Positions 8,836-17,205 of a stretch of DNA of 33,992 bases are shown one piece after another. The number at the start of each line of letters is the position of its first letter. The first letter of the stretch is position 1. The notes beneath the pieces were generated by a model that did no database searches, was not told the origin of the DNA, and worked only from the letters and a program-made list of their open reading frames with translations. The position numbers and the translations under genes are program-made. This DNA comes from Pseudomonadales bacterium (GTDB taxonomy: Bacteria > Pseudomonadota > Gammaproteobacteria > Pseudomonadales > Pseudohongiellaceae), in NCBI GenBank assembly GCA_022821865.1, contig JAJECW010000091.1, forward strand, positions 1 to 33,992. The letters are read 5' to 3'.

Positions 8836-8919
8836 GTCATTCCGCGCGAAGCGAAGCGTAGTCGCAGAATCTCTCGCAGTGGCCACGCAATGAGATCCTG
8901 CGACTGCGCGCAGGATGAC
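8836..8919. repeat. 84-base imperfect palindromic repeat, copy 1
   Basis: The element starts GTCATTCCGCGCGAAGCG and ends GCGCGCAGGATGAC, so its outer ends are inverted repeats of each other and the whole could fold as a long hairpin. Its reverse complement matches the 84-base element at 10096-10179 at 69 of 84 positions by hand alignment, with no gaps. It fills most of the thiL-pgpA gap. It resembles the small non-coding palindromic repeats (REP or MITE-like) scattered in many bacterial genomes; no transposase is nearby. Confidence 0.75.
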
Positions 8920-8966
8920 CCATGTGAGCACGCCCGGCGCCGGCGCCATTATGAGAATTGCTGGCC

Positions 8967-9467
8967 GTGAACGATTCTCCGGTTCAATTTGCCGCAAATC
9001 CCACATTCCCCGAACTGCTGCGGAACCCCGTGGACCTGCTGGCATTCGGTTTCGGCAGCGGCCTTTCGCCCCGGGGGCCGGGCACCGTCGGCAGCCTGGT
9101 GGCCGCCGTCATCTGGTTCGCCCTGCCGACGCAGATTTTTCCCCAAAACCTGCTGCTGCCCATACTTGCGACCCTGGCGGGATTCTGGATTTGTGGCCGC
9201 AGCGCGGCGCGGCGCGGGGCCGGCGACCATCCCGGCATCGTCTGGGACGAATTCGCGGGTTGCTGGATCAGTCTGGCGCTGGCGCCCGCCGGCCTGCCCT
9301 GGGCGCTCGGAAGCATCGCGCTGTTCCGCGTGCTGGACATTCTCAAACCCTGGCCGATCAAGTGGTTCGACCGCAATCTGCATGGCGGCGCGGGCATCAT
9401 GCTTGACGATGTGCTTGCGGGTATAATGGCCGCCCTTTGCATGCAGAGCGTCTATCTGATCGCCTGA
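8967..9467 (+). CDS. pgpA: Phosphatidylglycerophosphatase A
   Basis: The 166-residue inner-membrane product carries the PgpA signatures GFGSGLSPRGPGTVGSL (about 28-44), HPGIVWDEFAG and LKPWPIKWFDRN...GGAGIMLDD. It removes the terminal phosphate from phosphatidylglycerol phosphate to give phosphatidylglycerol. I chose the GTG at 8967 because GAGA lies ten bases upstream; an in-frame TTG at 8958 would add three residues. Order thiL-pgpA is conserved in gammaproteobacteria. Confidence 0.93.
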   Translation: MNDSPVQFAANPTFPELLRNPVDLLAFGFGSGLSPRGPGTVGSLVAAVIWFALPTQIFPQNLLLPILATLAGFWICGRSAARRGAGDHPGIVWDEFAGCWISLALAPAGLPWALGSIALFRVLDILKPWPIKWFDRNLHGGAGIMLDDVLAGIMAALCMQSVYLIA

Positions 9468-9500
9468 GCATCGTGGCGGAATGACTCTGAGGAAGTCGAA

Positions 9501-10088
9501 TTGAGCATCGAGTTTGTCGCATCGGCCCGGCTGCCGACCAGGTGGGGCGAATTCATCATTCACGGCTTCAGGGACCTGGAAGCCGACAAGGAACATGTCG
9601 CCCTGGCCCTGGGGGATTTGCGCAACGGAGAGCCGCTGTTGTGCCGCATCCACTCCGAATGCCTCACCGGCGATTCCCTGTTCAGCCTGCGCTGCGACTG
9701 CGGCTCGCAACTCGAAATGGCCATGAAGCGAATCGGCGAGGCGGGACGGGGGCTGATTCTCTACCTGCGTCAGGAAGGCCGCGGCATCGGCTTGCTGAAC
9801 AAGCTCAAGGCCTATTCCCTGCAGGATAATCAGGGCGCCGATACGGTGGAAGCCAATGTGAGACTCGGCTTTGATGCCGACAGCCGCGAATACCGGATAT
9901 GCAAGCCCATGCTCGATTTCTTCGACATCCGCAATGTCAGGCTGTTTACCAACAACCCGGCCAAGGTCGGCGCCCTGCGCGACATGGGCATCGAAGTCAG
10001 CGAAGTAATCCCCATCCGCACCGGCGCCAATCCCCACAACGAAAGCTATCTCGCGGTAAAAATCGCCAAGCTGGGCCACATGGGATGA
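9501..10088 (+). CDS. ribA: GTP cyclohydrolase II
   Basis: The 195-residue product is a complete, stand-alone RibA, which opens GTP to start riboflavin synthesis. The zinc site is Cys54, Cys65 and Cys67 in [15 protein letters not shown], and the catalytic segment [17 protein letters not shown] follows. Translation starts at a TTG with GAGGAAG about five bases upstream. It provides the active cyclohydrolase that the degenerate domain of the RibB fusion at 5703 lacks. The 33-base gap to pgpA suggests co-transcription. Confidence 0.96.
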   Translation: MSIEFVASARLPTRWGEFIIHGFRDLEADKEHVALALGDLRNGEPLLCRIHSECLTGDSLFSLRCDCGSQLEMAMKRIGEAGRGLILYLRQEGRGIGLLNKLKAYSLQDNQGADTVEANVRLGFDADSREYRICKPMLDFFDIRNVRLFTNNPAKVGALRDMGIEVSEVIPIRTGANPHNESYLAVKIAKLGHMG

Positions 10089-10095
10089 TCCCCCC

Positions 10096-10179
10096 GTCAT
10101 TCTGCGCGCAGCCGCAGAGTCTTGTTGGGATGCCACCGCATGAGATTCTGCGACCGCGCTGCGCTTCGCGCGGAATGAC
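10096..10179. repeat. 84-base imperfect palindromic repeat, copy 2
   Basis: This copy starts GTCATTCTGCGCGCAGCCGC and ends TTCGCGCGGAATGAC. It is in the opposite orientation to the copy at 8836-8919, the same length, and matches that copy's reverse complement at 69 of 84 positions. It sits between the ribA stop and the CobC-like gene. A transcript could fold it as a long stem, perhaps with some termination or mRNA-stabilising effect, but no T-run follows. Confidence 0.75.
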
Positions 10180-10209
10180 GCGGGAGAAAAATCCCGGAAC
10201 AGGACACCC

Positions 10210-10902
10210 ATGAACACAACCAGCAAACACATTACCGTGGACCTGCTGCGCCACGGCGAACCTGGCGGCGGCGATATCCTGCGGGGGCGAGTTGACCCGG
10301 AACTTACGGATCGCGGCTGGAGGCAGATGGAAGCTTCAGCCGAACGGGCGGATGCAAACTGGACCCACCTGTACGCTTCGCCCCTCAAGCGTTGCCGGGA
10401 CTTTGCCCACCAGTTGGCCCAGAGTCGCCGGCTTGCGCCGCGAATCGAAGACCAGTGGCAGGAAATCGACTACGGCGACTGGGACGGCATGGAGATCAGC
10501 GAGTGGCGCAAGTTGGCGGCCTCGCAATTCCGCAGTTTCCGGGAAGACATCACCGCCCTGGCGCCGCCCAATGGCGAAAGCTTCGTCGATTTCCGCGACC
10601 GGGTGCTGCAAGCCTGGGAGGGAATCTCGGAATTGCCCGACGGCAGCCATGTGCTGGTTGTGACTCACGGCGGGGTCATGCGGGTCATCCTTCCCAGCGT
10701 GCTCGGCATGCCGCTGAATCAAAGCAATCCGCTGAACATCCCCTTTGCCTGCCTGAGCCGGATTCTGCTCAGTGTCGAAGCAGACCGACGCCGCGCCAGT
10801 CTGCTTTTCCACAACGCCAGTCTTGGCCAGGAGCCTGCGCCCTACGGCGCAGACTCCCAGCTCAGTAATCCAGCCCCTCTTGCGCTTTCACGCCATGGTT
10901 GA
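10210..10902 (+). CDS. cobC: Histidine phosphatase family protein, probable alpha-ribazole phosphatase
   Basis: The 230-residue product has the histidine phosphatase pattern: DLLRHGEP with the phospho-accepting His15, LYASPLKRC, the acidic EIDYGDWDG, and a later VVTHGGVMR with the second catalytic His. The CobC branch dephosphorylates alpha-ribazole phosphate or adenosylcobalamin phosphate in B12 synthesis, and the neighbouring cobO/btuR gene supports that reading, but a general phosphoglycerate-mutase-like phosphatase is possible. Its last 41 bases run antisense into the end of cobO, and the final ~20 residues look like untypical tail sequence. Confidence 0.7.
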   Translation: MNTTSKHITVDLLRHGEPGGGDILRGRVDPELTDRGWRQMEASAERADANWTHLYASPLKRCRDFAHQLAQSRRLAPRIEDQWQEIDYGDWDGMEISEWRKLAASQFRSFREDITALAPPNGESFVDFRDRVLQAWEGISELPDGSHVLVVTHGGVMRVILPSVLGMPLNQSNPLNIPFACLSRILLSVEADRRRASLLFHNASLGQEPAPYGADSQLSNPAPLALSRHG

Positions 10903-11464
10903 AAGCGTGGCGCACGTCCTTTATCTCGCTCACCGTGTCGGCGATTTCCAGCAGTTCCCGGCTGGCGTTGCGTCCGGTGACCACCACATGCTGCCGGGAT
11001 GGCCTGGCGTCAATGGCTTCCAGCACCGCGGGCTTGTCGAGATAGCCGTAGGTGAGCATATAGGTGAGTTCGTCGAGAATAACGAGCTGGACCGACTCAT
11101 CCGCAAGCAAGGCTTCGGCCTTGTTCCAGGCCTGTTTCGCCGCGGCGATATCGGTTTCCCGGTCCTGGGTTTCCCAGGTGAATCCGGTCCCCATGACGTG
11201 AAACTCCACCAGCGGATGTTCCGCGAACAGCAGATGCTCGCCACACTCCCAGGTGCCCTTGATGAATTGCACCACGGCGCAGCGCATGCCGTGGCCGACG
11301 CTTCGCGCCAGCATGCCGAACGCCGAGGAACTCTTGCCCTTGCCGTTGCCGGTGAGAACGAGCAGCAGCCCCCGGTCTTCGGTGGCGGCTGCGATGCGGC
11401 TGTCCACATGGGCCTTTCTGCGCTTCATGGCACGCTTGTGGCGCAGGTTGCGATCAGTTTCCAT
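10862..11464 (-). CDS. cobO: Cob(I)yrinic acid a,c-diamide adenosyltransferase
   Basis: The 200-residue product (also called BtuR or CobA) carries the P-loop GNGKGKSSSAFGML (about 39-52), VVQFIKG, GTGFTWETQD and LDELTYMLTYGYL, all diagnostic. It transfers the adenosyl group of ATP to reduced corrinoids, in B12 synthesis or salvage. It is the last gene of the minus-strand run, 18 bases after dxs, and ends inside the CobC-like gene on the other strand. No corrin-ring synthesis genes are in the window, so salvage is as likely as de novo synthesis. Confidence 0.95.
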   Translation of the reverse strand: METDRNLRHKRAMKRRKAHVDSRIAAATEDRGLLLVLTGNGKGKSSSAFGMLARSVGHGMRCAVVQFIKGTWECGEHLLFAEHPLVEFHVMGTGFTWETQDRETDIAAAKQAWNKAEALLADESVQLVILDELTYMLTYGYLDKPAVLEAIDARPSRQHVVVTGRNASRELLEIADTVSEIKDVRHAFNHGVKAQEGLDY

Positions 11465-11482
11465 GGTCGAAAAAATCCCGAT

Positions 11483-13393
11483 TCAAACCGCCCGGCGGCG
11501 AATCTTTTCCGCCTTGAGCCGGGTGCCGATGGAAGCGGAAATGCCACTGGCGTCGAGGCCGACGTCGCGCAGCATGTCGGCGGGCTTGCCGTGTTCGAGA
11601 AACCGGTCCGGCAGGCCGAGCTGGAGCAGGGGAAGCTGGTAGCCATCGCGCAGCAGGACCTCGCCCACCGCGGTTCCCGCGCCTCCCATGATGGCGTTCT
11701 CCTCCACGGTGACCAGCAAATCGTGGGAATCCGCGGCGGCGCGGATGGCATCTTCGTCGATGGGTTTGACAAAGCGCATGTCGTATACCGTGGCGTCAAA
11801 GGCTTGCGCCGCTTCCAGGGCCGGCGCCACCATGCTGCCAAAAGCCAGAATCGCCACCGTGCGGCCCCGGCGCCGCAGCACGGCTTCGCCGATGGGAACG
11901 CTCTTCCAGTCGCCGCTGATCGCCGCGCCCGGACCCTTGCCCCGGGGATAGCGCACCGCGGCGGGCCCCGAATGCTCATAGCCGGTGCAGAGCAACAGGC
12001 GGGTTTCCTCTTCGTCACTGGGCGCCATGACCATGATATTGGGCACGCAGCGCAGGTAGGTCAGGTCGAAACTGCCGGCGTGGGTGGGGCCGTCTTCCCC
12101 CACGAGGCCGGCGCGGTCGATGGCGAACAGCACATCGAGATTCTGCAGGGTAATGTCGTGGATGAACTGGTCGTAGGCGCGCTGCAGGAAAGTCGAGTAA
12201 ATCGCCACCACCGGCTTGAGTCCTTCACAGGCCAACCCGGCGGCGAAGGTGAGCGCGTGCTGCTCGGCGATGGCGACATCGTGGAACCGGTCGGGAAACT
12301 CCCGGGAAAACTCCACCATGCCCGAACCCTGCCCCATGGCCGGCGTGATCGCCGCGAGTTTCTTATCCCGCCGGCCCGCCTCGCACAGCCACTGGCCAAA
12401 AACCCGGGAATAGGTGGGCGGACTCCCGGCTTTGCCGCCCGGGGCATTTTTCGCTTCGGCCAGGGGCGCGACCTTGCCGATGGCGTGGAGCCCGAATGGG
12501 TCGCTTTCGGATTCGCTGTAACCCTTGCCTTTTTGGGTGACGATGTGCAGCAACTGGGGGCCCTTGAGGTCCTTGATATTGGTGAGCACTTCCAGCAGTT
12601 GCGGCAGGCTGTGGCCATTGATGATGCCCATGTAATTGAAGCCGAGCTGGTCAAAGACCGTGCCGGGCGAGAGCATGCCTTTCATGTATTTTTCGGTCTG
12701 GTCGGCGGCCCGCAGCGCCTTGGGCGCCCTGGCAAGCACCTTGCGGCTGCCGGCGCGGAAAAAATTATAGGACTTGCTCGCCCACAGTCTCCCGAAATAG
12801 TTCGACAGGCCGCCCACATTGTGGGAAATCGACATGTTGTTGTCGTTGAGGATGACGAGGATGTCTTCTTCAAGGTGGGCGGCGTGGTTCATCGCCTCGA
12901 AGGCCATGCCCGCGGTCATGGCGCCGTCGCCCACCACGGCGACAATCTTGTGGTCTTCCCCGTTCATGCGGCGCCCCACCATCATGCCGAGGGCGGCACT
13001 GGTTGCGGTGCTCGAATGGCCGACGCCAAAAGTGTCGTATTCACTCTCGGCGCGGGCGGGGAAGGCCGCGAGTCCACCGCCCTGGCGAATCGTCTGCATG
13101 CTTTCCCGGCGGCCGGTGAGAATCTTGTGCGGGTAGGCCTGGTGGCCCACGTCCCATACCAGCCGATCGTTTGGGGTATCGAATATGTAGTGCAGGGCGA
13201 TGGTCAATTCCACCACGCCAAGGCCCGCGCCGAGGTGGCCGCCGGTCTTGCCCACGCAGTAGAGGAGGTACGCCCGCAATTCATCCGCGAGCGCCTGGAG
13301 TTGACCGGTCTCGAGTTGACGCAGGTCCGCCGGTGAATCGATCCCGTCGAGCAGTGGCGTTTCGGGTCTTGTTGTTGGTATTTCCGTGAGCAT
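11483..13393 (-). CDS. dxs: 1-deoxy-D-xylulose-5-phosphate synthase
   Basis: The 636-residue thiamine diphosphate enzyme condenses pyruvate and glyceraldehyde 3-phosphate, the first step of the MEP isoprenoid pathway. Motifs are [14 protein letters not shown] (about 82-95), the cofactor-binding [13 protein letters not shown] (about 154) with the matching NDNNMSIS, and EDGPTHAG (about 432) in the pyrimidine-binding domain. Length is typical. It follows ispA in the conserved xseB-ispA-dxs order with a 74-base gap. It uses the cofactor whose last step is made by ThiL at 7785. Confidence 0.97.
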   Translation of the reverse strand: MLTEIPTTRPETPLLDGIDSPADLRQLETGQLQALADELRAYLLYCVGKTGGHLGAGLGVVELTIALHYIFDTPNDRLVWDVGHQAYPHKILTGRRESMQTIRQGGGLAAFPARAESEYDTFGVGHSSTATSAALGMMVGRRMNGEDHKIVAVVGDGAMTAGMAFEAMNHAAHLEEDILVILNDNNMSISHNVGGLSNYFGRLWASKSYNFFRAGSRKVLARAPKALRAADQTEKYMKGMLSPGTVFDQLGFNYMGIINGHSLPQLLEVLTNIKDLKGPQLLHIVTQKGKGYSESESDPFGLHAIGKVAPLAEAKNAPGGKAGSPPTYSRVFGQWLCEAGRRDKKLAAITPAMGQGSGMVEFSREFPDRFHDVAIAEQHALTFAAGLACEGLKPVVAIYSTFLQRAYDQFIHDITLQNLDVLFAIDRAGLVGEDGPTHAGSFDLTYLRCVPNIMVMAPSDEEETRLLLCTGYEHSGPAAVRYPRGKGPGAAISGDWKSVPIGEAVLRRRGRTVAILAFGSMVAPALEAAQAFDATVYDMRFVKPIDEDAIRAAADSHDLLVTVEENAIMGGAGTAVGEVLLRDGYQLPLLQLGLPDRFLEHGKPADMLRDVGLDASGISASIGTRLKAEKIRRRAV

Positions 13394-13467
13394 GCCGTTT
13401 CACGCATTCCTTCAAATCGGAAAGGATACCGCATGAAGCCTGCCCGAATACAGCGCTACGCTCTACC

Positions 13468-14352
13468 CTAGTCGATTCGCTCGACGATGTAATCCGCGAG
13501 TTGGCGCAGGGGCGCGGCGGAGTACCCGAGGCCAGCGATTGCCGCAATGGCGTCCGCGGCGAGTTCCCGCGCCTGGTTCCGGGCCGCATCCAGCCCGAGC
13601 AGGGAGACGTAGGTGGTCTTGTCCCGCGCCGCATCGGAGCCTTGTGGTTTGCCGAGGGTGGCGGTATCGGAAACCACATCGAGAATATCGTCCCGAATCT
13701 GGAAGGCGAGGCCGATACAGCGGCCGTATTCGCGCAGGCCGGCCAACTGCCCTGGCGCGGTCTTGCCGGTGCTCATGGCCCCGAGCGCCACGCTGGCCTG
13801 AATCAGGGCGCCGGTCTTGAGCGAATGGATGGATTCGAGTTCCGCCAGCGAAGTGCCGGCGCCGTCGGCGGCAAGGTCCAATACCTGCCCTGCCACCATG
13901 CCCCGGGGGCCCGCCGCCCGGGCAAGTTCCCGCACCATGCCGGCGCGGTCGCCCTTGCCCGCCGATGCGCCGAGCGTTTCAAACGCCATGCTTTGCAATG
14001 CGTCGCCGGCAAGAATGGCGGTGGCTTCATCGAATGCCTTGTGCAGGCTGGGCCGGCCCCGGCGCAGATCGTCATCGTCCAGCGCCGGCAAATCGTCGTG
14101 GATCAGGGAATAGGCGTGGATGAATTCCACGGCGCGGGCGGCGGCGTCGGCATCGGCGAACTCACCGCCAAGCGCCTGGCAGGCGCCGTATACAAGCAAT
14201 GGCCGCACGCGCTTGCCGCCAGCGAGGAGCACGTATCGAATCGCCTCGTCGAGTCCGGGGCAGGGCAACGGCGCGGCGTCGAGACAGGCCGCCATGCTCC
14301 GGTCTACCCGCCGCCGGCAAGTCTCCCGGAATTCGTCGAAGGCCAGGGTCAT
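13468..14352 (-). CDS. ispA: Farnesyl diphosphate synthase (short-chain polyprenyl synthase)
   Basis: The 294-residue product has both aspartate-rich motifs of trans-prenyltransferases: DDLPALDDDDLRRGRPS (first) and RDDILDVVSD (second), plus LLAGGKRVRPLL near residue 45 and FIHAYSLIHDD. It condenses IPP with DMAPP and GPP to make farnesyl diphosphate. The position between xseB and dxs supports IspA over a longer-chain synthase. It starts 24 bases after the xseB stop. Confidence 0.95.
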   Translation of the reverse strand: MTLAFDEFRETCRRRVDRSMAACLDAAPLPCPGLDEAIRYVLLAGGKRVRPLLVYGACQALGGEFADADAAARAVEFIHAYSLIHDDLPALDDDDLRRGRPSLHKAFDEATAILAGDALQSMAFETLGASAGKGDRAGMVRELARAAGPRGMVAGQVLDLAADGAGTSLAELESIHSLKTGALIQASVALGAMSTGKTAPGQLAGLREYGRCIGLAFQIRDDILDVVSDTATLGKPQGSDAARDKTTYVSLLGLDAARNQARELAADAIAAIAGLGYSAAPLRQLADYIVERID

Positions 14353-14376
14353 GGACAGTACACCCGTCGCCTGGCT

Positions 14377-14619
14377 TCAGTCCCCGGCCGGGTCGAGCTT
14401 GAGGTCTTCGGTTTCGCCATCGGCGGAAACCAGCACCTTGATTTTCTGTTCAGCCTGCGCCAGGGCCTGCTGGCATTGCTTGACGAGCTTGACGCCCTGT
14501 TCAAAGGTTTGCAGGGACTCTTCCAGGCCGAGTTCGCCCTCTTCCATGCGCGTGACAAGCTGCTCGAGTTCGCCGAGTTTTTCCTCGAAATTGAATTCTT
14601 CTGTTTTGTTCTGGCTCAT
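14377..14619 (-). CDS. xseB: Exodeoxyribonuclease VII small subunit
   Basis: The 80-residue, highly acidic helical product has the XseB pattern FEEKLGELEQLVTRMEEGEL, LEESLQTFEQGVKLVKQCQ and LAQAEQKI. It binds the large subunit XseA (not in this window) to form the enzyme that degrades single-stranded DNA. It starts only five bases after the stop of the CBS-domain gene, so translation may be coupled to the upstream signalling genes, which is unusual for this otherwise standard xseB-ispA-dxs group. Confidence 0.95.
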   Translation of the reverse strand: MSQNKTEEFNFEEKLGELEQLVTRMEEGELGLEESLQTFEQGVKLVKQCQQALAQAEQKIKVLVSADGETEDLKLDPAGD

Positions 14620-14624
14620 GATTT

Positions 14625-15047
14625 CTACTGCCCGGCCGGGCTTTCCAGCAATTGGGCAAGCCCCTGCATGACGATATCCCGATCGGTGACGATGCCGATG
14701 ACCCCGCCATCTTCCGTCACCGGCGCCACCCGGATGCGAAAATGTTCAAACAGCCGCGAAGCGTAGCGGATATTCATGCCCGGATGCACGGACAGCACCG
14801 GTTTGCTCATGATTTCATAGATGCGCATCCGCTCCACCGAGCGATCCGGCCCGATGACCTTGCGGGCGATGTCGGTGTACAGCACAAGGCCGAATTCGTC
14901 AGCCTCGTCGCGCCGTTCCACGATCATGCAGTGGGCGTCGGCTTCGCGCATTTGCAGAAACGCTTCGGCCACGGTGTCCATTCCGCTGACGCGGACATAG
15001 CGCTGGTTCATGACCTCGCGGACGGTAACCACGTTCTTGTCGCTCAT
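14625..15047 (-). CDS. Two-CBS-domain regulatory protein
   Basis: The 140-residue product is almost entirely two CBS motifs (about 8-65 and 76-133). The first carries VREVMNQRYVRVSGMDTVAEA, and the second IYEIMSKPVLSVHPGMNI followed by RVAPVTEDGGVIGIVTDRDI. CBS pairs bind adenine nucleotides such as AMP, ATP or SAM and often gate transporters or enzymes. There is no attached effector domain, so it presumably acts on a partner; the nearest candidates are the DUF1538 membrane proteins and the P-II-like protein just upstream. GGAG sits eleven bases before the ATG. Confidence 0.85.
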   Translation of the reverse strand: MSDKNVVTVREVMNQRYVRVSGMDTVAEAFLQMREADAHCMIVERRDEADEFGLVLYTDIARKVIGPDRSVERMRIYEIMSKPVLSVHPGMNIRYASRLFEHFRIRVAPVTEDGGVIGIVTDRDIVMQGLAQLLESPAGQ

Positions 15048-15072
15048 TTTCCGGTCTCCGTGAATTTTCCAA

Positions 15073-15423
15073 TCAGATACTGTCGCCCAATGCCCGCGCC
15101 AGCTTGTCCACCTGCCCCGACACGCCCACCACGTCTTCCACGTCGAGCTGCAAGGCAATACCGGCGCCGGACTTTTCCTCGAATTCGCCCGCCTTGCAGA
15201 TTGCCTCAAGTATGGGACGGCTCATGTTCTGTTCCACCGTGAACAGCACCACATCCCGGCGCGAGCCCAGCGACAGTCCCAGTATGCCTTTGGGCGCATC
15301 CAGACCTTCGCCCCGCGCGGTGGGGATGATGGTGGCGCCGGTTGCGCCGCGTTCGCGGGCGGCCTTGACGACCTTGTCGGTCAGCCTGTCATCGACGAAA
15401 GCCGCGATCAGTTTGAACTTCAT
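15073..15423 (-). CDS. P-II-like (GlnB-family fold) signalling protein
   Basis: The 116-residue product has the P-II layout: a first strand MKFKLIAAFVDDRLTDKVV, a helix with ARERGATGATII, a T-loop-like region TARGEGLDAPKGILG, a strand RDVVLFTVEQN, and the second helix ending in KSGAGIALQLDVEDVVGV, similar to the GxGxxF/ALxVxxVVG end of P-II proteins. The uridylylated tyrosine of classical GlnB is absent, so it is probably a non-canonical member. P-II proteins are trimers that sense nucleotides and often bind a membrane transporter encoded next to them; here that would be the DUF1538 pair. Confidence 0.8.
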   Translation of the reverse strand: MKFKLIAAFVDDRLTDKVVKAARERGATGATIIPTARGEGLDAPKGILGLSLGSRRDVVLFTVEQNMSRPILEAICKAGEFEEKSGAGIALQLDVEDVVGVSGQVDKLARALGDSI

Positions 15424-15440
15424 TTGCGGGAACCCCTCTT

Positions 15441-16190
15441 TCAGCCCTTGCGGGACATGGTTACGGAGAGCTGGGCGTAGGCCAGCACGCTGATGATGGC
15501 GAACGGGGCCGCGAAGGCGATCAGCCCGAAACCGTCGATCAGCGGATTGCGCCCGGGCACGGCGCCGGCGAGGCCGAGGCCGAGGGCGGCGACCAGGGGC
15601 ACGGTAACCGTGGATGTGGTCACGCCGCCGGAATCGTAGGCCAGCGGGACCATCTTGCGCGGCGCCGTGGCGGTCAGCATCACCACCACAATGTAACCCG
15701 CAATGATGAACCAGTGAATCGGCAACCCGTGGATGATCCGGTAGACGCCCAGGGTAATGCCGGTGGCGACGCCCAGGGCCACCGCGAGGCGCAGGCCGAA
15801 AACGCCCACCGAGCCGCCGGAAATTTCGCCGGCCTTGCCCGCCACCGCGATCAGCGAGGGTTCGGCCATGGTGGTGCTGAAGCCGATGGCGAAGGCGAAC
15901 AGATAGATCCATCCGAATCTGAGCCAGCCCTCGCCATTGACGCTGGCGATGGCCTGGGCGATCAACTGTTCCGCCATGCCGCGGCCGAGTGGAAAGATCG
16001 CCGTTTCCAGGCCGATCAGGAACAGCACGATGCCGAGCACCACGAAAACGAATCCGGTCAGCACCCGGGCCGGATTGGCCAGACCCCGGCGCAGCACGAG
16101 AAACTGGAACACGACAACGACGAGCACGATGGGCAATACGTCGCGCAGGGTGCCGAAAAAGGTCGTGAACAGGAGTCCGGTCCAGTCCAT
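15441..16190 (-). CDS. DUF1538 family integral membrane protein (second of pair)
   Basis: The 249-residue hydrophobic product has about seven likely membrane segments and the DUF1538 signature elements: GLETAIFPLGRGMAEQL, GFSTTMAEPSLIAVAGKAGE, GLRLAVALGVATGI, AYDSGGVTTSTVTVPLVAALG and a final NPLIDGFGLIAFA. The small-residue-rich TTMAEP and SGGVTTSTVTVP stretches look like re-entrant or substrate-lining segments; that is inference. Function is not established; a transporter or channel role is likely. Its ATG shares one base with the stop of the first DUF1538 gene (TGATG), and the P-II-like gene starts 17 bases after its stop. Confidence 0.82.
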   Translation of the reverse strand: MDWTGLLFTTFFGTLRDVLPIVLVVVVFQFLVLRRGLANPARVLTGFVFVVLGIVLFLIGLETAIFPLGRGMAEQLIAQAIASVNGEGWLRFGWIYLFAFAIGFSTTMAEPSLIAVAGKAGEISGGSVGVFGLRLAVALGVATGITLGVYRIIHGLPIHWFIIAGYIVVVMLTATAPRKMVPLAYDSGGVTTSTVTVPLVAALGLGLAGAVPGRNPLIDGFGLIAFAAPFAIISVLAYAQLSVTMSRKG

Positions 16191-16999
16191 CAGTTGGTGG
16201 CCATGCCATAGCCCATGACGAAGATCATCGGCGTCAGGGATGCGAAAGCGATCAATCCGAAGCCATCGAGCATCGGATTGCGGCCGCGGATCGAACTCGC
16301 GAGGCCGACCCCGAGCGCGGTGACCATGGGCACGGTGATCGTGGAGGTGGTGACGGCGCCGGAGTCATAGGCGATGCTGATGATCTCCCGGGGTGCGAGC
16401 ATGGTCATGACGACGACGAGAGCGTAGCCGCCGATAATCAGCCACTGGATCGGCCAGCCCATGAGAATGCGGGTCACGCCGATGACGATGGCGATGCCGA
16501 CGGCAAAGGCGACCACAAAGCGCAATTCCAGCGCGTAGCGGGTGATCGCGGCCGGGTCGTCGGCGATGACGCCCGCCAACGCCGCGGCCCGGGCCGCCTC
16601 GGAGCAGACCGCGATCAGCGCGGGTTCGGCGACCGTGGTGCCGAAGCCGAGGGCGAATGCGAAGGCGATCAGGGCGGTGAGGCTGCCCTTGCGCACGAAG
16701 CCGTTCGCCATGCTTTCGCCCAGTGGAAACAGCGCCATTTCGAGCCCGGCCACGAACAGGGTCAGTCCCGCGGCGACGCATAACATACCGGCGAGAATCG
16801 TCAGGAAGTCATCGGGCGCCTGGCCGAGCACCAGAATCTGGAAGAAAGCGATTACCGAAACGATGGGCGCGAGGTCGCGAATGCTGTCGCCGAACGCGCG
16901 CACCAGATCGCGCAGCAACGGCGGAATCCGCAGTCTCTGGACAAACTCCGGACGAAGCCGGGGCGAAATGTCTGGCAGCGATAGAAAATTCAGGGCCAT
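16190..16999 (-). CDS. DUF1538 family integral membrane protein (first of pair)
   Basis: The 269-residue product is a paralog of the next gene: FVAGLEMALFPLGESMANGF, GFGTTVAEPALIAVCSEAA, ELRFVVAFAVGIAI, AYDSGAVTTSTITVPMVTALG and NPMLDGFGLIAFA line up with that protein along its length. It differs by an extra N-terminal stretch (about 1-30) rich in Arg and Pro. I chose ATG 16999; in-frame starts upstream (17086, 17134) give longer, less hydrophobic leaders with no better ribosome site. The two overlapping paralogs probably form a heteromer. Function unknown. Confidence 0.8.
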   Translation of the reverse strand: MALNFLSLPDISPRLRPEFVQRLRIPPLLRDLVRAFGDSIRDLAPIVSVIAFFQILVLGQAPDDFLTILAGMLCVAAGLTLFVAGLEMALFPLGESMANGFVRKGSLTALIAFAFALGFGTTVAEPALIAVCSEAARAAALAGVIADDPAAITRYALELRFVVAFAVGIAIVIGVTRILMGWPIQWLIIGGYALVVVMTMLAPREIISIAYDSGAVTTSTITVPMVTALGVGLASSIRGRNPMLDGFGLIAFASLTPMIFVMGYGMATN

Positions 17000-17109
17000 C
17001 AACCGTCCCGGAAAAAGCGGGGAAATTCCGACCGGCAATATATGCCAAAGGCCAGTGCGGTTCAATTGGCCGACCCTCGCCGCCATGCCGCGCGGAGTAG
17101 CGGAACGCG

Positions 17110-17205
17110 CTGACAGATCATTATCTTTAAGCACTAAAAAATAGTGAATTTTTGGATTTAATCATATATATTCACGATATTAAGCAATATAATCGTAAAT
17201 ATGAA
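17110..17205. promoter_or_regulatory. AT-rich divergent control region before the Fic gene
   Basis: This stretch is strikingly AT-rich compared with the rest of the window and separates the divergent DUF1538 and Fic genes. It contains two dyads, GTGAAT (17144-17149) with ATTCAC (17170-17175), and ATATT (17177-17181) with AATAT (17186-17190). A perfect TATAAT at 17188-17193 lies only 12 bases before the Fic ATG, which would give an almost leaderless transcript. The dyads are plausible operator sites, perhaps for the C-terminal DNA-binding-like segment of the Fic protein itself; that is inference. Confidence 0.45.

Noticed and set aside
9403..9427. TTGACG and TATAAT near the end of pgpA as a ribA promoter
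   Set aside because: The spacer is only 13 bases and the boxes lie inside coding sequence; co-transcription with pgpA is simpler.
10772..13336. Very long plus-strand open frame (854 codons) opposite cobO and dxs
   Set aside because: It is the antisense shadow of two clear enzymes; the translation is low-complexity, His/Gly/Ala-rich and matches nothing known.
15073..16209. Open frame of 378 codons spanning the P-II-like gene and most of the DUF1538 gene
   Set aside because: Only its last third is real (P-II-like from 15423); the rest is an out-of-frame Arg-rich shadow of the DUF1538 gene.
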